Assembly (NCBI GenBank): GCA_964411785.1
Contig: CAYPMJ010000005.1
Coordinates: forward strand, 1 to 39,736
Length of the DNA stretch: 39,736 nt
Source of the DNA: RUG626 sp964411785
GTDB taxonomy: Bacteria; Bacillota; Clostridia; Oscillospirales; Oscillospiraceae
Direction of reading: 5' to 3'
This document shows, one piece after another, positions 16,594 to 24,580 of this stretch; the stretch's first letter is position 1, and each line of letters opens with the position of its first letter. The translations under genes and the position numbers were made by a program. Under the pieces are notes generated by a model. That model was not told the origin of the DNA. It made no database searches and saw only the letters and a list, made by a program, of their open reading frames with translations.

Positions 16594-17811
16594 ATGGACA
16601 GAGCGGAACTTCTGGCTCCCGCAGGGGACTGGGAGAGCCTTGAGGCAGCGGTAAGATTCGGCGCGGACGCTGTGTATGTGGGGGGAGAGAAGCTGCAGAT
16701 GCGCGCTGAAAGGGCGGCTTTTCCACGGGACGCCCTGGTGAGGGCCGTGGAATATGCGCACAGCAACTCAAGGAGGCTTTATGTGACGGTTAATTCGCTC
16801 GCAAAGAGCGGTGAGATTCCGGAGCTTCGTGAATATGCGGAGTTTCTTCGCGATGCCGGTGTGGATGCTGTGATAGCGGCGGATCTTGGCGTGATATCCG
16901 AGTTTGTGCGCGCTGCGCCGGGCCTTGAGCTGCACCTGAGTACCCAGGCGGGCTGCATGAATTACGCAGCTGCCAGGGTATACGGTGAGCTCGGAGTGAG
17001 CCGTATTGTGCTGCCAAGAGAGCTCACCTTGAACGAGATAGCGGAGCTGGCTGCCGGAATCCCGAGGGATTTGTCGCTGGAGGCGTTTGTCCACGGGGCG
17101 ATGTGTATGGCAGTCTCCGGCAGATGCCTTATAAGCGCCTTTCTGACCGGAAGGAGCGGAAACCGAGGCGAGTGCTCCCAGCCCTGCCGGTGGCAGTATG
17201 CGCTGACTGAGGAAAAACGGCCGGGTGAGTTCTTTCCACTGGAGGAAAACGGGGAATATACGGCGCTTCTCAGCTCCCATGATCTGTGCTGTGTGGATTT
17301 TCTGGACGAGCTTGGCAGCGCCGGGGTGAGCTCATTTAAGATTGAAGGTCGGATGAAGACCGCCTATTATGTGGCGACAGTGACAAACGCCTACCGTATG
17401 GCAATTGACGGAACAGCTTCACCGGCAGACTGCCGCAGGGAGCTGGATGCGGTAAAGCACAGGCCCTACTCCTCGGGCTTCTACTTCGGGGAGCTGAAGA
17501 GCGGACATCTGAACAGCGGGAAATATGAACAATCATGCGTTTTTGTCGGGGCGGCTGTGGAGTGGATCGACGGGGTGGCTCTCATAGTCCAGAGAAATCG
17601 CTTCTTTGTGGGAGATAGACTGGAGGTCCTGTCGCCGGGACGCAATATACGCAGCTTCACAGTAGAATTCATTGAGACAGAGACAGGGGAACGCCGGGAC
17701 TGTGCGCCGCACCCGGGAGAGAGGGTCAGAATATCATGCCCGGTGGAGCTCTCCCCCGGCGATTTTCTCCGCAGACGGGAGACAACAGGAGGTGTGCAGG
17801 ACCATGCCTGA
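16594..17811 (+). CDS. U32-family protein (TrhP-like, tRNA wobble-uridine hydroxylation type)
   Basis: U32 proteins were first called peptidases; characterised members hydroxylate RNA (TrhP for tRNA ho5U34, RlhA for 23S rRNA) or ubiquinone precursors (UbiU/V) and bind an iron-sulfur cluster. The 405-residue protein has the U32 signature EAFVHGAMCMAVSGRC (163-178), GNRGECSQPCRW (189-200) and conserved cysteines at 171, 178, 194 and 232-233, which are plausible cluster ligands by spacing. The ATG at 16594 precedes the conserved ELLAPAGDWESLEAAV start; a longer reading was rejected. It overlaps the next U32 gene by 8 bases. The pairing resembles B. subtilis yrrN-yrrO, so a role in tRNA uridine hydroxylation is the leading guess. 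Confidence 0.85.
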   Translation: MDRAELLAPAGDWESLEAAVRFGADAVYVGGEKLQMRAERAAFPRDALVRAVEYAHSNSRRLYVTVNSLAKSGEIPELREYAEFLRDAGVDAVIAADLGVISEFVRAAPGLELHLSTQAGCMNYAAARVYGELGVSRIVLPRELTLNEIAELAAGIPRDLSLEAFVHGAMCMAVSGRCLISAFLTGRSGNRGECSQPCRWQYALTEEKRPGEFFPLEENGEYTALLSSHDLCCVDFLDELGSAGVSSFKIEGRMKTAYYVATVTNAYRMAIDGTASPADCRRELDAVKHRPYSSGFYFGELKSGHLNSGKYEQSCVFVGAAVEWIDGVALIVQRNRFFVGDRLEVLSPGRNIRSFTVEFIETETGERRDCAPHPGERVRISCPVELSPGDFLRRRETTGGVQDHA

Positions 17812-19837
17812 GATATTGGCTCCGGCCGGGGGACGTGAACAGCTCATCGCCGCGGTGCGCTGCGGTGCAGATGCGGTGTACCTGGGCGCCGGTTCCTTCA
17901 ACGCAAGGCGCGGAGCGGAGAATTTCAGCGGGGATGCTCTTGCCGAGGCGCTGAGCTATTGCCGTGTGCGGAATGTGGCGGTCCATGTGGCGGTGAACAC
18001 GCTGGTGGAAGACAGTGAGCTTCCGGCACTTCTGGAGACTGCCGACGCCATAGCCGAGGCCGGCGCCGACGCCGTGATAATACAGGATCTGGCAGCAGCG
18101 CGTCTCTTCCGGGAGCGCTGGCCGGAGATACCACGTCACGCGTCCACTCAGCTGACAGTCCACGACCTTGACGGCGCAAAGCTGATGGCGGATATGGGCT
18201 TTACGCGGGTGGTGCTGGCCAGGGAGCTTTCACTCGGGGAAATCGAGTTCATCACTGCCAGGTGCGGCATGGAGACAGAGGTGTTCATACATGGCGCACT
18301 GTGTATGTGCATGTCGGGGGCGTGCTACCTGTCCTCAATTCTCGGGGGAAGGAGCGGGAACAGGGGACTTTGCGCCCAGCCATGCAGACTGAATTTCCAA
18401 TCCTGCACAAGGGAGTACGCGCTATCGCTGAAGGATATGTCTCATCTGAAGTATCTGCGGGAGCTCGCCGGGGTCGGGGTGGCCTCGTTCAAGATAGAGG
18501 GGAGAATGAAACGGCCTGAATATGTGGCTGCGGCGGTGACGGCAGCAAGGCTGGCGCTGGCCGGCGAGCCATACGATGAAGAGACCCTGCGGGCGGTCTT
18601 CTCAAGGAGCGGCTTCACCGATGGATATATTAAAGGCAGACGGGACGGGGACATGTTCGGAGTCCGGCAGAAGGAAGACGTCACGGCGGCCTCCTCAAAG
18701 CTTCTCGGTAAGCTGGCGTCACTGACGAGAAATGAGCGGAGAAGCGTGCCGGTGGATATGAAGCTTGAATGCGCAGCCTGGGGGACGGAGCTTCACGTTT
18801 CAACTTCCGGTGCATCCCTTACTGTCCGGGGACCTGTCCCTGAGCGGGCGGTTCAGCGCCCGCTGACAGCGGAAATTGCCGGACGATGCTTTGAGAAAAC
18901 AGGCGGGACACCGTACTATCTGAGAAGCTTTGAAGCGGCGATTGAGGACGGACTTACCCTGCCCGGTTCTGCGATGAACGCCATCCGCAGGGAGGCGCTG
19001 GAACAGCTGACGGTGCTCCGCGGGAGGGCGCCGGAGAGGGACCCGCGGCCAGTGGGGCTCTCAGAGCCTGTACCATATAAGGCCGAGACCTGTGCGCTGC
19101 GCGGCCGGTTCCAGTCAGCAAAACAGCTGACATCCCCGGAGGCATTCGACAGAATCATCCTGCCTGTCCGGGAGCTTGCCCTGAACCCGGAGCTTTTACC
19201 CGGCCTCGGCGGCAAGCTCATAGCAGAGCTCCCGGCGCTGCTCTTTGACGGCGACAGAAAACGGCTTGCAGATGACCTCAGGAGGCTGCAGGAGCTGGGA
19301 CTTAATGACGCGCTCTGCGAAAATTACTACGGTGTGCGGCTCTGCCGGGAGCTGGGATTGAGGCCCCATGGAGGGGCGGGGCTGAACATAATGAACACGT
19401 GGGCGCTTGAGGAGGCGAAAGCGCTTGGCTTTTACGACGTCACACTGTCCTTCGAGCTGGCGATGAGCCGTGTGCGGGAGCTGGGCGGGGCGCTGCCGCG
19501 GGGCCTTGTGGCCTTTGGCAGACTGCCCTTGATGCGCTTCCGGAACTGTCCGGCCAGAGGCGACAGAGGCTGTGCAGATTGCAGCGGAAGACCCATCCTG
19601 CGCGATCGGAAGAACGCCGAGTTTCCTGTTATGTGCGACGGACGCCGCTTTGGGACACTTTTAAACTCCGTACCGCTGTACATCGGCGACCGGCGGACTG
19701 CACCTGTGGATTTTCTGACGCTCAGCTTCACAACGGAGACGCGTGAGGAGGCGCAGCGCTGGCTGGAGCTCTTCATAAGGGGCGGCCTGCCGGATACGCC
19801 TGTGACACGAGGCCTCTATTGGCGTAAGCTTTTATAA
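17804..19837 (+). CDS. Large U32-family protein with DUF3656-like C-terminal region
   Basis: This 677-residue protein has an N-terminal U32 domain with the signature TEVFIHGALCMCMSGAC and GNRGLCAQPCRLNF, followed by a long extension of the collagenase-like DUF3656 type found in many Clostridia. The C-terminal part contains a second cysteine group (FRNCPARGDRGCADCSGR), which could bind metal or a cluster. The start ATG at 17804 lies inside the end of the first U32 gene, 11 bases after AGGAGG; a longer reading from 17672 overlaps that gene and was rejected. The overlap and paralogy suggest a heteromeric pair, as with UbiU-UbiV. The exact substrate, tRNA or rRNA, cannot be told from sequence. 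Confidence 0.82.
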   Translation: MPEILAPAGGREQLIAAVRCGADAVYLGAGSFNARRGAENFSGDALAEALSYCRVRNVAVHVAVNTLVEDSELPALLETADAIAEAGADAVIIQDLAAARLFRERWPEIPRHASTQLTVHDLDGAKLMADMGFTRVVLARELSLGEIEFITARCGMETEVFIHGALCMCMSGACYLSSILGGRSGNRGLCAQPCRLNFQSCTREYALSLKDMSHLKYLRELAGVGVASFKIEGRMKRPEYVAAAVTAARLALAGEPYDEETLRAVFSRSGFTDGYIKGRRDGDMFGVRQKEDVTAASSKLLGKLASLTRNERRSVPVDMKLECAAWGTELHVSTSGASLTVRGPVPERAVQRPLTAEIAGRCFEKTGGTPYYLRSFEAAIEDGLTLPGSAMNAIRREALEQLTVLRGRAPERDPRPVGLSEPVPYKAETCALRGRFQSAKQLTSPEAFDRIILPVRELALNPELLPGLGGKLIAELPALLFDGDRKRLADDLRRLQELGLNDALCENYYGVRLCRELGLRPHGGAGLNIMNTWALEEAKALGFYDVTLSFELAMSRVRELGGALPRGLVAFGRLPLMRFRNCPARGDRGCADCSGRPILRDRKNAEFPVMCDGRRFGTLLNSVPLYIGDRRTAPVDFLTLSFTTETREEAQRWLELFIRGGLPDTPVTRGLYWRKLL

Positions 19838-19942
19838 CGGAGGAAGATTAAAATCCGGCTCAAAGTCCGCAGATGTACGATTCAGAATAAAATATATGTG
19901 GAGTTTAGCAGAATAAAAACAGAAAAAAATTGGATGTACAAC

Positions 19943-19971
19943 TTGACTTTAATCGTCGATTGATTTATTAT
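19943..19971 (+). promoter_or_regulatory. Sigma-A promoter of the atp operon
   Basis: TTGACT (19943-19948), a 17-base spacer and TATTAT (19966-19971) precede the first atp gene. The start near 19978 leaves a leader of about 23 bases. The preceding 100 bases are strikingly A+T rich, and I see no terminator for the U32 genes there. Confidence 0.8.
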
Positions 19972-20000
19972 TAAAGGTGTTTTTGCGAGGAGGCATGCAG

Positions 20001-20264
20001 TTGAAGAACTCTTTCAAGACACTCAAGAGCCTGGTGTGGTTCACACAGCTTGCGTTCTCCGTACTGGGACCTCTGATCCTCTGCATATGGGGTTCAGCCT
20101 GGCTTAGAGACAGGTTCGGACTTGGAAGCTGGGTGGTTATTCTGGGTGTGCTTCTTGGAGTAGGCGGGGCTGTCTCCGGATTTATTAACGCGCTTAAAAC
20201 CATGAAACGGGCCGGCGGCGAGGACGAGGGCCGTGGGCCTGTCTCGTTCAACGACCACGAGTGA
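20001..20264 (+). CDS. atpZ: AtpZ-like small membrane protein of the ATP synthase operon
   Basis: This is a two-helix membrane protein of 87 residues at the head of the atp operon. Hydrophobic segments lie at about 12-30 (WFTQLAFSVLGPLILCIWG) and 40-62. AtpZ/AtpI proteins are accessory to F-ATPase assembly, and AtpI has been linked to c-ring assembly and to Mg2+ uptake in some bacteria. The start was set at TTG 20001, seven bases after AGGAGG (19988-19993); an ATG at 19995 is only one base from that site. It is separated from the next gene by 29 bases. AtpZ assignment is by size, topology and position. Confidence 0.75.
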   Translation: MKNSFKTLKSLVWFTQLAFSVLGPLILCIWGSAWLRDRFGLGSWVVILGVLLGVGGAVSGFINALKTMKRAGGEDEGRGPVSFNDHE

Positions 20265-20293
20265 CTTAGGTTACAAGGGGAGATATATAGGCA

Positions 20294-20701
20294 ATGTTTC
20301 ACAATCAGGCCGCCATACGGCAGCTGCTGCGGGTACTTGCAGGGGAGATAGCGCTTACCCTGCTTATGGTGCTTGTTTACGCGGTAATCGGAAAGCTGGA
20401 CTTAAGTGTGGCCCTGGGCGCCGTCATCGGGACGGTTCTGGCGATGGGTAATTTTCTGGCGCTGAGCATGGTGGTGTCACGCGCGGCCGATATGGCGGAG
20501 CAGACCGGGAAATCGGACAGGGCGACGCTGCTTGTGCGTGCTTCCGCGCCGGTGCGTCTGCTCGTGCTGGCGGGGATCTATATTCTGCTGCTGCGGACAG
20601 ACCGCTTCGACCCCATCGCGTCGATCCTGCCGCTGGTGTTTGTGCAGCTCAGCATTACCCTTACAGAGTATTTTCGTAAGGACGGTGGAAAAGAAAAATG
20701 A
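20294..20701 (+). CDS. atpI: ATP synthase accessory subunit I (AtpI-like)
   Basis: This 135-residue membrane protein has four predicted hydrophobic segments (about 15-33, 38-60, 82-100, 106-124) and lies directly before atpB. It fits the ATP synthase protein I family of Firmicutes, thought to help assemble the c ring or supply Mg2+. The stop overlaps the atpB start by ATGA. A GGGGAG ribosome binding site lies 12 bases upstream of the ATG, which is a little far. Sequence conservation in this family is low, so the call rests on topology and position. Confidence 0.8.
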   Translation: MFHNQAAIRQLLRVLAGEIALTLLMVLVYAVIGKLDLSVALGAVIGTVLAMGNFLALSMVVSRAADMAEQTGKSDRATLLVRASAPVRLLVLAGIYILLLRTDRFDPIASILPLVFVQLSITLTEYFRKDGGKEK

Positions 20702-21561
20702 ATGTGAACGTAAATGGACCTGAAATATATACGAAGCTTTTCGGGGTCATCACGATTACCCAGACCACGGTGTCATCCTTCACCGTGATGGTTCTGCTGT
20801 GCGTGGCCGGGTGGCTTTTAGGGCGGAATCTGAAGAAGCGCCCGGGGAGGCTCCAGGTGGTGGTGGAGAAGCTCGTCGGGATGCTCTACGATCTGGTAGA
20901 GGATACGATGGGCAAGCACAACTCCTATTGGACTCCGTATATAGGGGCGCTGTTCCTCTCATCCATCTGCGGCTCATACATTGGCATGACAGGCTTCTTC
21001 CGCTCGTCGACAGCGGACATTGCCACTACCGGAACCTGGGCTCTGATGACAAGCTTTCTCTGCTGGCGCGGGAACGTGAAGTCCAGCGGAGTCAGGTATT
21101 TTAAGACATTCCTGAACCCGCTTAACATCATAAGCGAAATAAGCCAGCCTGTCAGCATGGCTTTCCGTCACTTCGGAAACATTATGGGCGGGGGAGTACT
21201 TACGGCGCTTATCTATGCGGCGCTGTCGGTCGCCTCTACCGCGCTGCTGCGGCTCATCTCAGGTACGGCAGCGGTCCCTGTCCTGGTCATGCTGGTGGGG
21301 GCGGCGCTGCTTGCTGTGGGGATTAAGAAAAGCAAGCTTATCCGGAAGATATTCGGCATTGCTTTCCTGGTCATAGGACTTTTTGGATTGCTGCAGTATA
21401 CAGAGCTTGTGTCCGGCATACCGATTCTCCAGGTGGGTCTGCCGGGGATATTGTCGCTCTACTTCGACGTGTTCACCGGAGGCGTTCAGGCGCTGGTGTT
21501 CAGTCTGCTCACCATGGCATATGTCGGCAGCGCGTGTCCGCCGCCGGAGGAGCATGGATGA
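20698..21561 (+). CDS. atpB: F-type ATP synthase subunit a, with an internal hydrophobic insertion
   Basis: Subunit a forms the ion half-channels beside the c ring in the membrane. The essential Arg is R157 in SQPVSMAFRHFGN. In typical a subunits the conserved Gln of the last helix follows that Arg by about 42 residues; here the matching Gln (GGVQALVFSLLTMAY, Q264) is 107 residues away. The extra about 65 residues contain two hydrophobic stretches (about 193-209 and 219-235) separated by KKSKLIRK. The protein is 287 residues. The ATG overlaps the atpI stop. The insertion looks genuine because the reading frame is open and flanked by conserved helices on both sides. Confidence 0.93.
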   Translation: MNVNVNGPEIYTKLFGVITITQTTVSSFTVMVLLCVAGWLLGRNLKKRPGRLQVVVEKLVGMLYDLVEDTMGKHNSYWTPYIGALFLSSICGSYIGMTGFFRSSTADIATTGTWALMTSFLCWRGNVKSSGVRYFKTFLNPLNIISEISQPVSMAFRHFGNIMGGGVLTALIYAALSVASTALLRLISGTAAVPVLVMLVGAALLAVGIKKSKLIRKIFGIAFLVIGLFGLLQYTELVSGIPILQVGLPGILSLYFDVFTGGVQALVFSLLTMAYVGSACPPPEEHG

Positions 21562-21649
21562 TATTAATTCGCTTTTGGTCGTTTAATACGATTCAAAATA
21601 GACAACATGCAATAATCAATTATTAAATGTTCTTAGGAGGAAATTTAAA
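21562..21649 (+). promoter_or_regulatory. A+T-rich leader before atpE, candidate translational enhancer
   Basis: This 88-base spacer is conspicuously A+T rich inside a GC-rich operon and ends in AGGAGG nine bases before the atpE ATG. Subunit c is needed in many copies per complex, and E. coli atpE has a U-rich enhancer upstream of its ribosome binding site. A similar role here is inferred from composition and position. No good promoter is visible. Confidence 0.4.
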
Positions 21650-21895
21650 ATGGAACAAGCGATCATCAGTGCCGCACGCGCCATTGGAGCGGGTATAGCC
21701 ATTGGCTTTGGAGCTATCGGCCCCGCCGTGGGCGAGGGATACGCCGTTGGCCACGCACTGGATGGTATGGCGCGTCAGCCTGAGTCCGCCGGGATGCTGC
21801 GGACGAACATGATCCTGGGATGCGCCATCACCGAGTCCACAGGTATCTATTCTCTTGTCATTTCCTTACTGCTGCTCTTCGTTTTCAAGGGCTGA
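21650..21895 (+). CDS. atpE: F-type ATP synthase subunit c, Na+-type with two carboxylates
   Basis: This is the rotor-ring proteolipid, 81 residues, with two membrane helices. The ion site can be read from the sequence: E62-S63-T64 and Y67 in TESTGIYS match the Na+ ligands E65, S66, T67 and Y70 of Ilyobacter tartaricus. The position of its Q32 is occupied by a second carboxylate, E29 (AVGEGYAVG). The same Glu-for-Gln change was described for the Na+-driven ring of Fusobacterium nucleatum as a two-carboxylate motif. The prediction is therefore Na+ coupling. The hairpin loop ARQPE is conserved. Strong AGGAGG upstream fits the need for high output. Confidence 0.95.
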   Translation: MEQAIISAARAIGAGIAIGFGAIGPAVGEGYAVGHALDGMARQPESAGMLRTNMILGCAITESTGIYSLVISLLLLFVFKG

Positions 21896-21933
21896 GGAGC
21901 GGCAGAAGCCACGTGAGAAAGGAGTGACTGTCT

Positions 21934-22434
21934 TTGTATGAAGGCATAGTGGACATTGACTTCTGGACCGCACTCTTCACCTTCTGCAACATGATAATTA
22001 CATTTCTGCTGCTGAGGAAATTTCTCTTCAGGCCTGTTAAGAAGATGATAGATGACCGACAGAAGGAGATAGATGACCTGTATGCCGACGCGGGCCGCCA
22101 ACAGGCTGAAGCGGGAGCGCTGCAGGAGGAGTACCGCCGGCATATAGCCCGTGCCTCTGAGGAGCGGGAGGAGATACTCCGGGACGCGACCAGGCAGGCT
22201 GAGAAGCGCCAGCAGGAGATATTGAACGAGGCCAGCGCCGGAGCAGCTGCCATACGCCAGAAGGCGGAGGCCGATATTGCCCGGGAGAAGAAGAAGGCCA
22301 TCAATGAGGCGAAGGACGAGATATCGGGGCTGGCTCTTGAAATTGCATCCAAGGTGGTAGACAAAGAGCTCAAGCCGCAGGATCAGACAGCGCTGATAGA
22401 GGAGTTTATCAGAGAAATAGGTGACGAGGTATGA
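21934..22434 (+). CDS. atpF: F-type ATP synthase subunit b
   Basis: This is the peripheral-stalk subunit of 166 residues: one N-terminal membrane helix (about 9-28, FWTALFTFCNMIITFLLLRK) and a long charged coiled coil (about 35-140) rich in Glu, Lys, Arg and Ala. It ties subunit a in the membrane to delta and alpha. The start is TTG at 21934, nine bases after AAAGGAG. The stop overlaps the atpH ATG. Only one b gene is present, so a homodimeric stalk is expected. Confidence 0.92.
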   Translation: MYEGIVDIDFWTALFTFCNMIITFLLLRKFLFRPVKKMIDDRQKEIDDLYADAGRQQAEAGALQEEYRRHIARASEEREEILRDATRQAEKRQQEILNEASAGAAAIRQKAEADIAREKKKAINEAKDEISGLALEIASKVVDKELKPQDQTALIEEFIREIGDEV

Positions 22435-22970
22435 GCGCCAGGGCTGAGACTTATGGCCAGGCTCTGTATGAGCTGGCCAGGGATGAGGGGCTCTCTTCGC
22501 AGATACTTGAAGAGCTGGGCATGGCCGTGAATATTTTCCGCGAGAATCCGGATTTTACGCGGCTTCTGGCGCTGCCGTCCGTGCCCAAGGCGGAGCGGTG
22601 CGGACTTCTGGACGAGAGCTTTGGTGGCCGTGTACACGAGTATCTTCTGAGCTTTCTTAAGCTGCTTGTGGAGAACGGACTCATCCGGGAGCTTGCCGCC
22701 TGTGGGAAGGCATACAGGCGCCGCTTTAATGCGGACAACGGAATTGTAGAGGTGACCGCGACAACTGCGGTGCCGCTGACGCCGCAGCTGGCCCGGGATC
22801 TCTGCCGGAAGCTCAGCGAGGCGACCGGGAAGAAAATAGATCTGGTGCAGCGTGTGGATAAGGGACTGATCGGAGGCGTGCGTCTGGAGATGAACGGCAG
22901 ACGTTATGACGGCTCAGTGAAATCACATCTGGAGGAGATACGCCGTTCGCTGGATGCGGCGGTGCTTTGA
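22431..22970 (+). CDS. atpH: F-type ATP synthase subunit delta
   Basis: Delta links the peripheral stalk to the top of the alpha-beta hexamer. The 179-residue protein has the typical N-terminal six-helix domain (ARAETYGQALYELARDEG) and the conserved C-terminal GLIGGVRLEMNGRRYDGSVKS segment near residue 145. The ATG overlaps atpF by ATGA, matching the usual coupling of b and delta. It is followed by an 80-base gap before atpA. Confidence 0.93.
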   Translation: MSARAETYGQALYELARDEGLSSQILEELGMAVNIFRENPDFTRLLALPSVPKAERCGLLDESFGGRVHEYLLSFLKLLVENGLIRELAACGKAYRRRFNADNGIVEVTATTAVPLTPQLARDLCRKLSEATGKKIDLVQRVDKGLIGGVRLEMNGRRYDGSVKSHLEEIRRSLDAAVL

Positions 22971-23050
22971 GGGCGTCCGTGTGTGGCGCGTTTATATTAT
23001 GCGGGAGACGGCTGACGCTTTGTGTCCCGTCACAGGAGAGCTGGTAGAGA

Positions 23051-24565
23051 ATGGAACTTAAACCAGAGGAAATAACCAAGATTATTCGCGCTCAGATAAA
23101 AAACTATGAGCGGAAGATAGAGCAGAGCGATACGGGCACTGTCATACTTGTGGGCGACGGCATTGCCAGAGCGTCAGGGCTTGATGACTGCCTTATGAAC
23201 GAGCTGATAGAGTTCCCCAACGGTGAGTACGGCATGGCGCAGAATCTGGAAGAGAATTCTGTGTCCATCGTGGTTCTCGGCACTGACTCGGGGATCAAGG
23301 AGGGGGACGTGGTTAAGCGCACCGGTCGGGTGGTGTCCGTTCCGGTGGGTGAGGCGCTCATTGGCCGCGTGGTGGACGCTCTCGGATCGCCGATTGACGG
23401 CAAGGGCGAGATCGCTGCCGCGCGTTATGACCCCATAGAGGCCCCCGCGCCCGGCATAATCGACAGAAAGAGTGTGTCTGTGCCGCTTCAGACAGGCATC
23501 AAGGCGATAGACTCCATGATACCTATAGGCCGTGGACAGCGTGAGCTTATAATTGGCGACCGCCAGACGGGGAAATCTACCATTGCCATTGACACGATTA
23601 TCAACCAGAAGGGGAAAAGCTGTATCTGCATCTATGTCGCCATTGGACAGAAGCGTTCAACGGTCGCTCAGGTAGTGAGTACGTTGGAGAGCGCCGGAGC
23701 GATGGATTACACCATTGTGGTCAGCGCCACAGCGTCGGAGCTGTCGCCGATGCAGTACATCGCGCCCTACACCGGCTGCACAATGGGCGAGTACTTCATG
23801 AACAGGGGACAGGATGTGCTGGTCATATATGATGACCTGAGCAAGCACGCTGTGGCGTACCGCGCGATATCGCTGCTCATCAGGCGTCCGCCGGGACGCG
23901 AGGCGTATCCCGGAGATGTGTTTTACCTGCATTCAAGACTGCTTGAGCGCGCAGCGCGGCTGTCGCCGGAGAAGGGCGGCGGTTCGCTCACCGCATTGCC
24001 TATCATCGAGACGCAGGCCGGGGATGTGTCGGCGTATATTCCAACAAATGTCATATCTATTACAGACGGACAGATATTTCTGGAGTCGGAGCTGTTTCAC
24101 TCCGGTGTAATGCCGGCGGTGAACCCTGGCATTTCGGTGTCCCGTGTGGGAGGCAATGCACAGATAAAGGCCATGAAGAAGGTGGCCGGATCACTGAAGC
24201 TGCTTTATTCACAGTACCGTGAGCTGCAGAGCTTTGCACAGTTCGGATCTGATCTTGACCAGGACACCAAGGAGCGCCTTGCACAGGGAGAACGCATTGT
24301 TGAGGTGCTGAAGCAGAAGAATGGTTCTCCGGTTGAAGTCGCGCATCAGGTGTGTATTTTCTATGCTGTTACAAACGGCTTCCTTAAGGATGTACCCGTT
24401 TCAGACATAAGGGAGTATGAGCGCGGTCTCTATGAATATATGGATCTCAACGCGCCTGATGTCCTTGACGCCATACGGGAAACCGGGAAGCTTGAACCTG
24501 AAGCTGAGGAAGGCCTGAAGGACGCGCTTTCGAAGTATACCGCCAGATTCACTGCCGGTAAGTAA
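23051..24565 (+). CDS. atpA: F-type ATP synthase subunit alpha
   Basis: This is the non-catalytic nucleotide-binding subunit of the F1 head, 504 residues, of normal length. The P-loop GDRQTGKST is at 169-177. The family stretches PMQYIAPYTGCTMGEYFM and AYRAISLLIRRPPGREAYPGD are intact, the latter with the Arg finger region further on (SRVGGNAQIKAMKKVAG). It lies 80 bases after atpH with GAGAG-type ribosome binding sequence upstream of the ATG. Confidence 0.97.
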   Translation: MELKPEEITKIIRAQIKNYERKIEQSDTGTVILVGDGIARASGLDDCLMNELIEFPNGEYGMAQNLEENSVSIVVLGTDSGIKEGDVVKRTGRVVSVPVGEALIGRVVDALGSPIDGKGEIAAARYDPIEAPAPGIIDRKSVSVPLQTGIKAIDSMIPIGRGQRELIIGDRQTGKSTIAIDTIINQKGKSCICIYVAIGQKRSTVAQVVSTLESAGAMDYTIVVSATASELSPMQYIAPYTGCTMGEYFMNRGQDVLVIYDDLSKHAVAYRAISLLIRRPPGREAYPGDVFYLHSRLLERAARLSPEKGGGSLTALPIIETQAGDVSAYIPTNVISITDGQIFLESELFHSGVMPAVNPGISVSRVGGNAQIKAMKKVAGSLKLLYSQYRELQSFAQFGSDLDQDTKERLAQGERIVEVLKQKNGSPVEVAHQVCIFYAVTNGFLKDVPVSDIREYERGLYEYMDLNAPDVLDAIRETGKLEPEAEEGLKDALSKYTARFTAGK

Positions 24566-24580
24566 GGAGGGGGATAGTCT

